Below are positions 9,064-17,721 of a stretch of 64,000 nucleotides of DNA, piece after piece. A program made the translations under genes and the position numbers. Position 1 is the first letter of the stretch, and the number at the start of each line of letters is the position of its first letter. The notes under the pieces were generated by a model, which was not told the DNA's origin, made no database searches, and worked only from the letters and a program-made list of their open reading frames with translations. Source of the stretch: Lutibacter oricola (GTDB lineage Bacteria; Bacteroidota; Bacteroidia; Flavobacteriales; Flavobacteriaceae); contig NZ_FNNJ01000004.1 in NCBI RefSeq assembly GCF_900106565.1, positions 186,001 through 250,000 on the forward strand, in the 5' to 3' direction.

Positions 9064-9081
9064 ATGCTAAATATAAAACAA

Positions 9082-9113
9082 AAAAAAACAGCTGATAATT
9101 CAGCTGTTTTTTT
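9082..9113. terminator. Bidirectional terminator
   Basis: A-tract plus CAGCTGA pairs with TCAGCTG plus T-tract across a four-base loop, between the convergent lipoprotein gene and the following minus-strand gene. Confidence 0.85.
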
Positions 9114-9115
9114 GT

Positions 9116-9532
9116 TTAACAATTAAAAAGAATAGGTCTTTTTTCTTTAGGCTCTTCTTTTCTGTGTTCCTTTAATATATTGTATCCATAGTGTGTTTTT
9201 ACCAAGTTTTGAAAGTTGAATTTCAATCTAGGAAACTCTCTTATAACTTTATCAAAATTATTTGGCGTAGCAGATAACTCCATAAAGTGATGCAAAATTT
9301 CAGTATAAGCTTTTGTTAGTGTTTTGTTGAATTTATCACTATTCATAGCTTTAATAAAAAACTGTTGTTTAAGTTCAATGTTTTTTACAATAGCTTGTTT
9401 TACTCCATATTTTCGAATTAAAATCCACGAAATTTTTAACATAACTTCGTGTGTTAATTCTTCTGGAGGTAAGCTGCAATTTTCAAATTGTACTAATAAT
9501 TCTCGATCACTTAAGGAATCTGTGTATGGCAT
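9116..9532 (-). CDS. Conserved hypothetical protein, 138 aa
   Basis: The protein is soluble, mostly helical by composition and has no signal peptide. The N-terminal part (SDRELLVQFENCSLPPEELTHEV...LKISWILIRKYG) resembles small uncharacterised Bacteroidetes proteins with an F/L-x-H-x(6)-W pattern. I do not recognise a function. It lies between a convergent terminator and the divergent cinA gene, and the start (MPYTDSLSD) is the first ATG of the frame. Confidence 0.6.
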   Translation of the reverse strand: MPYTDSLSDRELLVQFENCSLPPEELTHEVMLKISWILIRKYGVKQAIVKNIELKQQFFIKAMNSDKFNKTLTKAYTEILHHFMELSATPNNFDKVIREFPRLKFNFQNLVKTHYGYNILKEHRKEEPKEKRPILFNC

Positions 9533-9614
9533 AGCTGGTAGTGGTTTGTAGAGTGTTACTTTTTCTTTTCAATAAATAGATACAAAAAACAGAAAAAGGT
9601 TGCGTGGATAATTG

Positions 9615-9622
9615 TACTTTTG
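9615..9622 (+). promoter_or_regulatory. Predicted -7 box for cinA
   Basis: TACTTTTG matches the Bacteroidetes TAnnTTTG element exactly, 18 bases before the cinA ATG. The nearest TTG (9600-9602) is too close for the standard spacing, so the -33 element is weak. Confidence 0.5.
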
Positions 9623-9640
9623 AAAAATAATAGTTGAATA

Positions 9641-10885
9641 ATGAAAGCTGAAATAATAACAATTGGTGATGAAATTTTAATTGGTCAAATTTTAGATTCA
9701 AATTCTAAGTGGATTGCTGAAGAATTAAATAAAATTGGAGTTTCGGTGTATCAAATAACATCAATTCAAGACAATAAAGAGCATATTTTAAAGGCTTTGT
9801 GTGAAGCGCAGGCAAATGCAGATATAGTTATTTTAACAGGTGGTTTAGGTCCTACAAAAGACGATATTACAAAACATACATTGGCAGAATATTTTAATGA
9901 TACCCTACTATTAAATGAAGATGTTGTTGAGCAAATAAGAGGAATGTTTGCAAAAATAGATTACCCTTTTACTGAGTTAAATAAATTGCAAGGTATGGTA
10001 CCTTCAAAATGTACAGTTTTAAAAAATAATTGGGGAACTGCTCCTGGAATGTGGTTTGAAAATGCGAATAAGGTAGTAGTTTCATTGCCCGGAGTTCCAA
10101 ACGAAATGAAAGGTTTAATGGCTGATGAGGTGCTTCCAAAGATTAGAAATACTTTTAAGTTGCCATTTATATTGCATAAAACAATACTAACCTATGGAAT
10201 GGGAGAAAGTATGGTTGCTGAAAGATTAGAAGGTTGGGAAAACGCATTGCCAAATCATATAGCATTGGCATATTTACCATCTTATGGAAGTGTTAAGTTA
10301 AGATTGTCAGCTAAGGGAAGTGACAAAAATTTTATTGAAAATACGGTAAATAATGAGGTAGAAAAACTAACAAAGTTAATACCTGATATTATTGTTGGTT
10401 TTGATGAAAGTGAAACAATTGAGGTTGAAATTGGAAAATTATTATCTAAAAAAGAGTACACAATTTCAACAGCCGAAAGTTGTACAGGAGGAAGTATTGC
10501 CGCTATGTTAACTAAAATTCCAGGTGCTTCGGCGTATTTTACAGGTTCTGTAATTGCATATAATGTACAAGTAAAGTTAAAAGAGTTAAATGTTTCTGAA
10601 AAAATTATAAAAGAGAATACTGTAGTAAGTACAAAAGTTGCTGAAGCAATGGCTTTAGGTGTACAAAAAAAGTTAAATACAGATTTTTCTGTTGCAACAA
10701 CAGGTAATGCTGGACCAACAACAGATAAGACCGATAAATCAGTAGGAGTAGTATGTATAGCTATTGCTACACCTCAAGGTGTTGTTTCTGAAGAGTTTTA
10801 CTTTGGGAAACCAAGAATTAAGGTAATTGAAAGAGCCTCAGTTAAGGCTTTGGAAATGTTAAAGAAAGAAATTTTAAAAAACTAA
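9641..10885 (+). CDS. cinA: CinA family protein: molybdopterin-binding-like domain plus NMN amidohydrolase domain
   Basis: The 414-residue protein has full-length CinA architecture. Residues 1-170 are the MoaB/MogA-like COG1058 domain (GDEILIGQILDSNSKW, LTGGLGPTKDDITK, SLPGVPNEMKG). Residues about 255-414 are the PncC-type nicotinamide-nucleotide amidase domain (STAESCTGGSIAAMLT, GSVIAYN, TTGNAGPTTDK). The family removes pyrophosphate from ADP-ribose-like nucleotides and recycles NMN to NaMN in NAD salvage. An exact -7 box precedes it. It is followed by the rpmB group, which has its own promoter. Confidence 0.95.
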   Translation: MKAEIITIGDEILIGQILDSNSKWIAEELNKIGVSVYQITSIQDNKEHILKALCEAQANADIVILTGGLGPTKDDITKHTLAEYFNDTLLLNEDVVEQIRGMFAKIDYPFTELNKLQGMVPSKCTVLKNNWGTAPGMWFENANKVVVSLPGVPNEMKGLMADEVLPKIRNTFKLPFILHKTILTYGMGESMVAERLEGWENALPNHIALAYLPSYGSVKLRLSAKGSDKNFIENTVNNEVEKLTKLIPDIIVGFDESETIEVEIGKLLSKKEYTISTAESCTGGSIAAMLTKIPGASAYFTGSVIAYNVQVKLKELNVSEKIIKENTVVSTKVAEAMALGVQKKLNTDFSVATTGNAGPTTDKTDKSVGVVCIAIATPQGVVSEEFYFGKPRIKVIERASVKALEMLKKEILKN

Positions 10886-10895
10886 TAAAATAAGT

Positions 10896-10926
10896 TTGTG
10901 TAATTAGAATGAATGTTATAATTTTG
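10896..10926 (+). promoter_or_regulatory. Bacteroidetes-type promoter for rpmB operon
   Basis: TTG (10896-10898), a 20-base spacer and TAATTTTG (10919-10926) fit the -33/-7 consensus well. A transcript from here carries a leader of about 30 bases before rpmB. Confidence 0.7.
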
Positions 10927-10963
10927 CATCTCGTTTCAGATTACACTAAATAAGGTATAGATT

Positions 10964-11203
10964 ATGTCAAGAGTTTGCGAACTTACAGGTAAAAAAGCAA
11001 TGGTAGGGAATAATGTTTCTCACGCATTGAATAGAACAAAAAGAAAATTTGGCGCTAACTTAGTTAAAAAGCGTTTTTATATTCCAGAAGAAGATAAATG
11101 GGTAACACTTAAAGTGTCTACTTCAGCTTTAAAAAATATTAATAAAAAAGGAATCTCTGCTGTTTTGAAAGAAGCAAGAGCAAATGGTTTCTTAAAAAAG
11201 TAA
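10964..11203 (+). CDS. rpmB: 50S ribosomal protein L28
   Basis: At 79 residues it has the typical L28 length and opening (MSRVCELTGKKAMVGNNVSHA), the NRTKRKFGANL stretch, and the C-terminal ISTAL-like segment (VSTSALKNINKKGISAV). L28 is a component of the large ribosomal subunit. It heads the rpmB-rpmG-DUF4295 cluster usual in Bacteroidetes, with 7 bases before rpmG. Confidence 0.97.
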   Translation: MSRVCELTGKKAMVGNNVSHALNRTKRKFGANLVKKRFYIPEEDKWVTLKVSTSALKNINKKGISAVLKEARANGFLKK

Positions 11204-11210
11204 TTAAGTA

Positions 11211-11396
11211 ATGGCAAAGAGTAAAGGTAATAGAATTCAAGTAATTTTAGAGTGTACAGAGCACAAAGGAACTGGGTTACCAGGAACTTCTAGATATATT
11301 ACTACAAAGAACAAAAAGAACACTCCGGATAGAATGGAAATTAAAAAATTCAACCCTATCTTGAAGAAAATGACTGTTCATAAAGAAATTAAATAA
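11211..11396 (+). CDS. rpmG: 50S ribosomal protein L33
   Basis: This 61-residue protein matches L33 ([40 protein letters not shown]). It has a single cysteine, so it is the zinc-independent form rather than the CxxC-containing one. It is co-transcribed with rpmB and followed after nine bases by the DUF4295 gene. Confidence 0.97.
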   Translation: MAKSKGNRIQVILECTEHKGTGLPGTSRYITTKNKKNTPDRMEIKKFNPILKKMTVHKEIK

Positions 11397-11405
11397 TATT
11401 GAATT

Positions 11406-11558
11406 ATGGCAAAGAAATCAGTAGCATCGTTACAGACAGGATCAAAAAGATTAAGTAAAGCTATCAAAATGGTAAAATCTCCAAAAACTGGAGCTTACAC
11501 ATTTGTTGAAGCTATTATGGATCCTTCAAAAGTTAAAGAGTTTTTAAGCAAAAAATAA
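11406..11558 (+). CDS. DUF4295 family small basic protein
   Basis: A 50-codon frame, too short for most ORF cut-offs, reads MAKKSVASLQTGSKRLSKAI and ends in VKEFLSKK. It matches the DUF4295 family that follows rpmB-rpmG in Bacteroidetes. The lysine-rich composition and location suggest a ribosome-associated protein, but no function is established. A hairpin terminator follows at 11580. Confidence 0.9.
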   Translation: MAKKSVASLQTGSKRLSKAIKMVKSPKTGAYTFVEAIMDPSKVKEFLSKK

Positions 11559-11579
11559 ATTTTTGTTCATAAAAATACT

Positions 11580-11611
11580 AAAGCTACTTTCAAATTATTG
11601 AGAGTAGCTTT
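11580..11611 (+). terminator. Terminator after ribosomal protein cluster
   Basis: AAAGCTACT pairs with AGTAGCTTT around a 14-base loop and is followed by a T-rich stretch, just before ftsY. Confidence 0.75.
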
Positions 11612-11643
11612 TCTTTTATATATTTACATTATAAATTGAATAT

Positions 11644-12597
11644 ATGAGTTTATTTAAAAGAATATTTTCTAAAGAAAAAAAGGAAACTTTAGATAAAGGT
11701 TTAGAAAAAAGTAAAACAACTTTTTTTTCTAAATTATCTAAAGCCGTTGCAGGTAAAGCAAAGGTAGATGATGATGTGTTAGATAACTTAGAAGAAGTTT
11801 TAGTATCATCAGATGTTGGTGTTGAAACTACACTTAAAGTTATTGATAGAATTGAAGCTAGAGTAGCTAAAGATAAATATTTAGGTACAACAGAGCTAAA
11901 TGCTATTTTAAGAGAAGAAATTGCTGGTTTATTAGCAGAAACAAATGTTGGTAACGAAACCGATTTTACCATTCCAGAAGGAAAAAAACCTTATGTAATA
12001 ATGGTAGTTGGTGTTAATGGTGTAGGTAAAACTACAACCATTGGTAAATTGGCTTCACAATTTAAAAAAGCAGGTAAAAAGGTTGTTTTAGGTGCCGCCG
12101 ATACATTTAGAGCTGCAGCAATTGATCAATTGCAAGTCTGGGCAGATAGAGTAGATGTGCCAATTGTACGTCAAGATATGGGAAGTGATCCTGCTTCGGT
12201 AGCTTTCGATACTCTTACTTCTGCTGTTTCTCAAAATGCTGATGTTGTTATTATAGATACTGCTGGTAGACTTCATAATAAAGTTAACTTAATGAATGAG
12301 TTGACGAAAATTAAGCGAGTAATGCAAAAAGTTGTTGCAGATGCTCCACACGAAGTATTATTGGTGTTAGATGGTTCTACAGGTCAAAATGCATTTGAGC
12401 AAGCTAAACAGTTTACGTTAGCTACAGAAGTTACTTCGTTAGCCGTTACTAAATTAGATGGTACAGCTAAAGGTGGTGTTGTTATTGGAATCTCAGACCA
12501 GTTTCAAATACCTGTTAAATATATTGGTGTTGGAGAAGGTATAGAAGACTTACAAGTATTTAATAAAATTGAATTTGTAGATTCTTTCTTCAAGTAA
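11644..12597 (+). CDS. ftsY: Signal recognition particle receptor FtsY
   Basis: FtsY is the membrane-docking GTPase that receives SRP-ribosome complexes. The 317-residue frame carries the NG domain: P-loop GVNGVGKTTTIGKLA, the insertion-box DTFRAAAIDQLQVWA, DTAGRLH, and TKLDGTAKGG. The N-terminal acidic A-domain of enterobacteria is reduced to a short Lys-rich stretch, as is usual in Bacteroidetes. It has its own short leader after the upstream terminator. Confidence 0.97.
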   Translation: MSLFKRIFSKEKKETLDKGLEKSKTTFFSKLSKAVAGKAKVDDDVLDNLEEVLVSSDVGVETTLKVIDRIEARVAKDKYLGTTELNAILREEIAGLLAETNVGNETDFTIPEGKKPYVIMVVGVNGVGKTTTIGKLASQFKKAGKKVVLGAADTFRAAAIDQLQVWADRVDVPIVRQDMGSDPASVAFDTLTSAVSQNADVVIIDTAGRLHNKVNLMNELTKIKRVMQKVVADAPHEVLLVLDGSTGQNAFEQAKQFTLATEVTSLAVTKLDGTAKGGVVIGISDQFQIPVKYIGVGEGIEDLQVFNKIEFVDSFFK

Positions 12598-12618
12598 GCT
12601 TTAAAAATATAATTTAAT

Positions 12619-12649
12619 AAATCACACTTTACTAGTTAGGGTGTGATTT
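12619..12649. terminator. Terminator between ftsY and LuxR-type gene
   Basis: AAATCACAC and GTGTGATTT form a 9-base stem with T-tracts following on the plus strand. It lies between convergent genes. Confidence 0.75.
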
Positions 12650-12656
12650 TTTGTTT

Positions 12657-13688
12657 TTAGAAGAATTGATCTACCTCTTTTCTAGAATTAATATTTAGTT
12701 TTGAATAAATATTGTTAATATGAGTTTTTACTGTGCTTATACTTATAAATAATTCGCTTGCTATATTTTTATTTTGAAGTCCTTTTTGCATTAATTCAAA
12801 TACTTTTTGCTCTTGAGTAGAAAGTACTTTTTTATAATTTAATTTAGATTTTTTCTTTTTGTTTTTTCTGAAAAGAAAAACGTTTAGCCCAATTGAAGCA
12901 AGAAGTAAACATAGCAGTACAAGAGTGTAATTTACAGATTTTTTTAGAGGAAGGTCATTTTTTAAATCACTTTTATACTGTTTTAAGTAGTCAGAATTTG
13001 GGTATTTCTCTTCAAGTCTACTTAATAAGCTATTATAGTAATCAGATTTTTTAATGTTTTTTAAATAGTAATCTCTTCCAAAAGAATTTCTCGAAGCATA
13101 TAATTTATATGCATAAAGTTCAGCCAAGGGTTCATTTAAGCTTTTACTAAAGTTTTGAATATTTACTAGGTAGTTTTCGAAAATTATATTTCTTTGAGTA
13201 TCACTTTTAGTGTCGTGTAGGTCCATCAATAAATAATCTTGAATGGAGTCAATTTTTTGAACAGCTGCTGTATGTTCTTTTACGTGTGTTATAGAACAAA
13301 ACATTTGTCCTAAACTATTTAAAGGGAAATAAATGGAATCTTTATTATTTGCTATAAATACAACAGATTGGCTAGTGCTACACTCGTTTAGTAAGTGTTT
13401 ATAATCTGTAATATCGTTATTGCATTGATCCAAATGTATTTTATAAAATTTATTTTTTTCAGATAAAAAATTTCCCGAAAAATTAAACTCTCCAATACTA
13501 TCAACTTTAATTTCTTGAATAATATTACTTGCCAATACTAAATCACTCTTAGAATAATCTTCAACATTTAATAAATAAACTTTAGTGCCTTGAAAATTAG
13601 AATTAATTTTTCCTTTAAATTCAAATTGTGCATAAACTTGAGTTGAAAATAGAAAGCAGCAAAAAATTAAATGAGAAATATATTTCAT
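12657..13688 (-). CDS. Membrane-anchored LuxR-type regulator with periplasmic DUF4369-like domain
   Basis: This 343-residue protein has a signal peptide (1-20) and a periplasmic region whose first strand pattern (FEFKGKINSNFQGTKVYLLN) resembles the DUF4369 beta-sandwich. A single membrane helix (about 252-275) and a cytoplasmic LuxR/GerE helix-turn-helix at the C-terminus (LSTQEQKVFELMQKGLQNKN, ISTVKTHINNIYSKL) follow. It is a one-component sensor: the periplasmic part would have to pass its signal directly to the DNA-binding domain. No kinase partner is nearby. The topology is seen in the sequence; ligand and target genes are unknown. Confidence 0.8.
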   Translation of the reverse strand: MKYISHLIFCCFLFSTQVYAQFEFKGKINSNFQGTKVYLLNVEDYSKSDLVLASNIIQEIKVDSIGEFNFSGNFLSEKNKFYKIHLDQCNNDITDYKHLLNECSTSQSVVFIANNKDSIYFPLNSLGQMFCSITHVKEHTAAVQKIDSIQDYLLMDLHDTKSDTQRNIIFENYLVNIQNFSKSLNEPLAELYAYKLYASRNSFGRDYYLKNIKKSDYYNSLLSRLEEKYPNSDYLKQYKSDLKNDLPLKKSVNYTLVLLCLLLASIGLNVFLFRKNKKKKSKLNYKKVLSTQEQKVFELMQKGLQNKNIASELFISISTVKTHINNIYSKLNINSRKEVDQFF

Positions 13689-13746
13689 TAAACAATTAAG
13701 TACAGATTGATTATAAACAAATATAAGTTTATTTATTAAAAAGTAA

Positions 13747-13768
13747 ATAGCCCTTTTTAAAGGGCTAT
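13747..13768 (-). terminator. Terminator for DUF1573 gene
   Basis: ATAGCCCTTT and AAAGGGCTAT form a 10-base stem with a 2-base gap, followed on the minus strand by a T-rich tail, nine bases after the DUF1573 stop. Confidence 0.8.
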
Positions 13769-13776
13769 ACCATTTG

Positions 13777-14184
13777 TTACTTTATAGTTGTTGAAGCAAT
13801 ATTTTTTTTCGAAGAATTAACAATTCCTTTAATTCTAACTACTTTTCTAGCTTCTGAAGCATTAGAATAAACAGTAATCATTTTCGAAAATCCGCCAATG
13901 CGATTCGTAGCGTAATTAACTTTTATTTTAGCTGTTTTATTAGGTAAAATAGGTTTGTCTGGTTTTGATACAACTGTACAGCCACAACTGCTTTTTATTT
14001 TTTCAATAATAATAGGTTGGTTTCCAGTATTTGTGAGCACAAAATATCTGTTACCATCTGCATTTTGTTCGATGTTACCATAATCTATAGTTTCAGATTC
14101 AAAAGATAAAATGCCTTGGTTATTTTGCGAATAAGATAAAGTGCAAAAAGCGATAGCCAATAAAAATAAAATGTTTTTTTTCAT
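13777..14184 (-). CDS. DUF1573 domain protein, secreted
   Basis: This 135-residue protein has a signal peptide (1-19) and one DUF1573 domain (an ASH-like immunoglobulin fold). The diagnostic stretch is YFVLTNTGNQPIIIEKIKSS followed by CGCTV, with IKVNYATNRIGGFSKMITVYSN after it. The family is abundant in Bacteroidetes, is exported and has no known biochemical activity. A -7 box on the minus strand (TATGTTTG, 14217-14210) lies 26 bases upstream. It is monocistronic, with its own terminator. Confidence 0.9.
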   Translation of the reverse strand: MKKNILFLLAIAFCTLSYSQNNQGILSFESETIDYGNIEQNADGNRYFVLTNTGNQPIIIEKIKSSCGCTVVSKPDKPILPNKTAKIKVNYATNRIGGFSKMITVYSNASEARKVVRIKGIVNSSKKNIASTTIK

Positions 14185-14348
14185 AATTAATAATTTTAAT
14201 GTTATTGGGCAAACATAACGTAGTTTCTATGTTTTTATGGAATATAGAGGGTTGAATAAGGGTTTAGTCCTAGGTTGAATTAATAAAAAGTATAGTAATT
14301 CTTATAGATTAAAGGTAATTTTATTAAAATAGAAGAGTATAAAATTTT

Positions 14349-15413
14349 TTAATTTAAAATGTCATTTATTTTTTTCCAAAGTTCATTATCAAAACTTGAG
14401 AGTGCTAAATTACTTGAATTCGCATTTTCACCCATTCTAATAATTACCAATTTTTTACTAGGAACAACATAAATTTTTTGATCGTTTTTACCTAGCGCAG
14501 CATACATTTCATCTGGTGCATTTGGTATTAATTTTCCAGAATATACTTGTTGAGATTGTGGTAAATAAAAACTCTCCTTACCATTTAACCACCATAAATA
14601 ACCATAGGCTTTGTTAATGGTTTGAGATGTGTTTGTTGAATTATTAAAATATGTAGTATTAACTATTTCGTTCGAATCCCAAACGCCATTATTCATTGCT
14701 AATAATCCAAAGCGAGCCATACTACGTGTATTACTTAAATAAAGATTGAAATTTCCTGTAGATACCCAAGTTCCAGTCATTCCAATTTTATTTTTTAATT
14801 GATTGTTAAAGTAGTTTTCAAATGTTGTATTAGTTGCGCTAGCAATTACATCTTGCAATTTTTTGTAAACATTGTGGTATGCCCATCTAGAACCTGCGTC
14901 AGTTTTGTAAATTAAATTTGTTGGTTCAACGCTATCACCTAAACTATCATCTAAACCACTAGTCATAGTAAGTAAGTGTTTACAAGTAATTAAATTTTCT
15001 TTTTCAAGTAATGTTTTTGTCCAACCTGTACCAATATGTTTAGAAACTTTATCATTTATATTAATATAGTTCTGTTCTTCAGCAATACCAACTAGTGTTG
15101 AAGTAATTGTTTTTCCTGCACTAGCCCAATACCAAGCTTTAGAAGCAGAATGGTTGTTAAAGTATTTTTCAATAACAATTTTTCCATTATAAAGTGTTAT
15201 AAATCCTTTTGTGTTTGTAGTTTCTAAGTAATTGTATAGTTGGTTAATATTAGTAGTGTTCCAATTTAATTCTTCCGCAGAAATTGTTTCCCAAATATCA
15301 CTATTTATAGGCGGAAAATAAATATTTTCTGGTGTGTTTTCTATTTCAATAATGTTAGACTCGCTAGTACAAGATGTAATTATAATTAAAAGAAGCAAAA
15401 CAATATATTTCAT
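14349..15413 (-). CDS. Serine hydrolase lipoprotein, class C beta-lactamase fold
   Basis: This 354-residue protein has a lipobox (IITSC, Cys15) and a beta-lactamase/DD-peptidase fold. The catalytic S-x-x-K is SAGK (98-101); the Y-x-N element is in RWAYHNVY, and YGYLWWLNG follows. Proteins of this family (often called beta-lactamase family or EstB-like) include esterases, D-amino peptidases and penicillin-binding proteins; resistance should not be inferred. A second family member without a lipobox lies at 32713-34236. It is transcribed alone, divergent from rimO. Confidence 0.88.
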   Translation of the reverse strand: MKYIVLLLLIIITSCTSESNIIEIENTPENIYFPPINSDIWETISAEELNWNTTNINQLYNYLETTNTKGFITLYNGKIVIEKYFNNHSASKAWYWASAGKTITSTLVGIAEEQNYININDKVSKHIGTGWTKTLLEKENLITCKHLLTMTSGLDDSLGDSVEPTNLIYKTDAGSRWAYHNVYKKLQDVIASATNTTFENYFNNQLKNKIGMTGTWVSTGNFNLYLSNTRSMARFGLLAMNNGVWDSNEIVNTTYFNNSTNTSQTINKAYGYLWWLNGKESFYLPQSQQVYSGKLIPNAPDEMYAALGKNDQKIYVVPSKKLVIIRMGENANSSNLALSSFDNELWKKINDILN

Positions 15414-15470
15414 AAAGTTAGATATGTTGAGTATTATTATTTAGACTACATTAAATTAAAAAGGTTTGAT

Positions 15471-15478
15471 TACTTTTG
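15471..15478 (+). promoter_or_regulatory. Predicted -7 box for rimO
   Basis: TACTTTTG matches TAnnTTTG exactly. It contains the TTG at 15476 that opens the longest reading frame, so that TTG cannot be the start of translation; GTG 15506 is favoured. Confidence 0.6.
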
Positions 15479-15505
15479 CCAAAAGTAATTTCAAAATACA
15501 AATTT

Positions 15506-16816
15506 GTGCGTACAAAATCGAAAAAAGAGAATAAAATTAACGTAGTAACGCTTGGGTGTTCTAAAAATGTTTACGATAGTGAGGTTTTAATGGGGCAATT
15601 AAAGGCGAATGACAAAAATGTTGTACACGAAGATGAAAATGATGATGGTAATATTGTTGTTATAAATACTTGTGGTTTTATTGGAGATGCTAAGGAAGAG
15701 TCGGTTAATACAATTCTTCACTATGTAAATAAAAAAGAACAAGGTGAAGTAGATAGAGTATATGTTTCTGGATGTTTAAGTGAACGTTACAAGCCAGATT
15801 TAGAAGAAGAAATACCAAATGTAGATGAGTATTTTGGAACACACGATTTACCGAACTTATTGAAAGTTTTAGATGCAGATTACAAACACGAATTAGTTGG
15901 GGAACGCTTAACAACTACACCAACTCATTATGCGTATTTAAAAATTGCTGAAGGTTGCGATAGACCATGTTCTTTTTGCGCAATTCCGTTAATGCGAGGA
16001 AAACACGTGTCTACTCCAATTGAAAATTTGGTAATTGAATCGGAAAAGCTAGCTAAAAAAGGAATTAAAGAACTTATTTTAATAGCTCAAGATTTAACCT
16101 ATTACGGTTTAGATATATATAAAAAACGTGCACTTGCCGATTTGTTAAAGGAATTGGTGAAAATTGATGGTATCGAATGGATTCGTTTACATTATGCATT
16201 TCCAACAGGTTTTCCGTTAGATGTTTTAGAGGTTATACATAACGAGCCAAAGGTTTGTAATTATTTAGATATTCCATTACAGCATATAAACGATGCCATT
16301 TTAAAATCTATGCGTAGAGGAACTTCACATGAAAAAACTACAAATTTAATTGCTGAATTTAGAAAGTCGGTACCAAATATGGCAATTAGAACAACTTTAA
16401 TTGTTGGGTATCCTGGAGAAACCGAAGAAGCTTTTCAAGAATTAAAAGATTGGGTTACTGAAATGCGTTTTGAGCGTTTAGGTGCTTTTGCTTATTCTCA
16501 CGAAGAAAATACGCACGCTGCAAGCTTAGAAGATAATATTCCAGACGAAATAAAACAACAACGTGTAAATGAAATTATGGAACTACAAAGCCAAATTTCA
16601 TTTGATGTAAATCAAGAAAAAGTAGGTAAAGAACTTAAAGTTTTAATTGATAGAAAAGATGGAAATCATTTTATTGGTAGAACAGAATTTGATTCACCAG
16701 ATGTGGATAATGAAGTTTTAATAGATGCTACTAAGCATTATGTACAAGTTGGTAAATTTGCTCAAATAAAAATTACTTCGGCCACAGAATTTGATTTATA
16801 TGGAGAGCCAATATAA
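15506..16816 (+). CDS. rimO: Ribosomal protein S12 methylthiotransferase RimO
   Basis: RimO is a radical-SAM enzyme that methylthiolates the universally conserved aspartate of ribosomal protein S12. From GTG 15506 it is 436 residues. It has the N-terminal MTTase domain with three cluster cysteines (VTLGCSKNVYDSEV, INTCGFI, VSGCLSERY), the radical-SAM CxxxCxxC (EGCDRPCSFCAIP), and a C-terminal TRAM domain. The SEV after CSKN and the SCAIP-type motif favour RimO over MiaB. The start was chosen because the longer frame begins inside the -7 promoter box. Confidence 0.95.
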   Translation: MRTKSKKENKINVVTLGCSKNVYDSEVLMGQLKANDKNVVHEDENDDGNIVVINTCGFIGDAKEESVNTILHYVNKKEQGEVDRVYVSGCLSERYKPDLEEEIPNVDEYFGTHDLPNLLKVLDADYKHELVGERLTTTPTHYAYLKIAEGCDRPCSFCAIPLMRGKHVSTPIENLVIESEKLAKKGIKELILIAQDLTYYGLDIYKKRALADLLKELVKIDGIEWIRLHYAFPTGFPLDVLEVIHNEPKVCNYLDIPLQHINDAILKSMRRGTSHEKTTNLIAEFRKSVPNMAIRTTLIVGYPGETEEAFQELKDWVTEMRFERLGAFAYSHEENTHAASLEDNIPDEIKQQRVNEIMELQSQISFDVNQEKVGKELKVLIDRKDGNHFIGRTEFDSPDVDNEVLIDATKHYVQVGKFAQIKITSATEFDLYGEPI

Positions 16817-16835
16817 TTATGAAGATTTATAAAAT

Positions 16836-16866
16836 AAAAAAAGGGAACACATTGTTCCCTTTTTTT
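16836..16866. terminator. Bidirectional terminator between rimO and SDR gene
   Basis: A 14-base stem (A-tract plus GGGAACA, with its complement) and a 3-base loop lie between convergent genes. It ends the uronate/gluconate operon on the minus strand. Confidence 0.88.
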
Positions 16867-16888
16867 TATTGAATAAGTTAACTATTAA

Positions 16889-17659
16889 TTACATATTATA
16901 AACACCGCCATTTATATCTAGTGTTGCTCCAGTAATAAAACCGTCATATTCAGATGCTAGAAATAATACAGCTCTAGCTACATCTGCAGCGTTTCCTGCT
17001 CTTTGAATTGGTATGCTTGCTGTAGTTTCTGCTGCAGATTCTTTAGTTGTATGTGTATTATGGAACGAAGTACCAAGAATAAGCCCAGGTGCAACAGCGT
17101 TAACTCTTGTTCCTTGTGCCCCTAATTCTGTAGAAAGCGCTCTTGTAAATGTTAGAATAGCACCTTTACTAGTTGAATAAACTAACGATCCAGGATGACC
17201 ACCTTTACGGCCAGCAAGAGATGCTAAATTTACAATACTACTATTTTTATTTTTGGCTAAATAAGGAGCAGCAGCTCTTGATACAAACATCATAGAGGTT
17301 AAATTTATATCCATTACTTTATGCCAAAAACTAGCTTCCATTTCATTTAACATTCTACGAGCAACTAATGATCCTGCGTTGTTAATTAAAATGTCTAGTC
17401 CGCCTAATTCTATTATTGTGTTTTCTACCAAAGCTTTTGCATCTGCTTCTTTAGTAAGGTCACCATTTATTGCAATTGCTTTTAAACCTTTATCTCTAGC
17501 GTATTCTACCAATTGATTCGCAGTTTCAGCACTAGAAAAATAATGGATTGCAACATTAGCTCCGTTATCTATAAAGTGTTTGGTAATTGATTCTCCAATT
17601 CCTTGTGCACCAGCAGTTATTAATACATTTTTGCCAGCTATTTTATTTTTGTAGTCCAT
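16889..17659 (-). CDS. SDR family oxidoreductase, candidate DEH reductase
   Basis: This 256-residue classical short-chain dehydrogenase has a cofactor loop TAGAQGIGE, INNAG, catalytic Ser in NLASLAG and YSTSK, and a C-terminal ITGATLDINGG. In alginate catabolism an SDR of this type reduces 4-deoxy-L-erythro-5-hexoseulose uronate (DEH) to 2-keto-3-deoxygluconate. Because this gene is last in an operon with a PL7 alginate lyase and a FadR-type regulator, that reaction is the best guess. A gluconate 5-dehydrogenase role is an alternative, given the gluconokinase in the same operon. There are 62 bases between the lyase stop and this start. Confidence 0.88.
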   Translation of the reverse strand: MDYKNKIAGKNVLITAGAQGIGESITKHFIDNGANVAIHYFSSAETANQLVEYARDKGLKAIAINGDLTKEADAKALVENTIIELGGLDILINNAGSLVARRMLNEMEASFWHKVMDINLTSMMFVSRAAAPYLAKNKNSSIVNLASLAGRKGGHPGSLVYSTSKGAILTFTRALSTELGAQGTRVNAVAPGLILGTSFHNTHTTKESAAETTASIPIQRAGNAADVARAVLFLASEYDGFITGATLDINGGVYNM

Positions 17660-17721
17660 TTTTTGTAGTATTTATAAATTGAAATTTTATAGAAAGTCTA
17701 ATTGTATTCTTTTTTTTAAAT

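Noticed and set aside
14349-15413. Antibiotic-resistance beta-lactamase
   Set aside because: Only the generic class C fold and SxxK/YxN motifs are present; such hydrolases are common and mostly not resistance enzymes.
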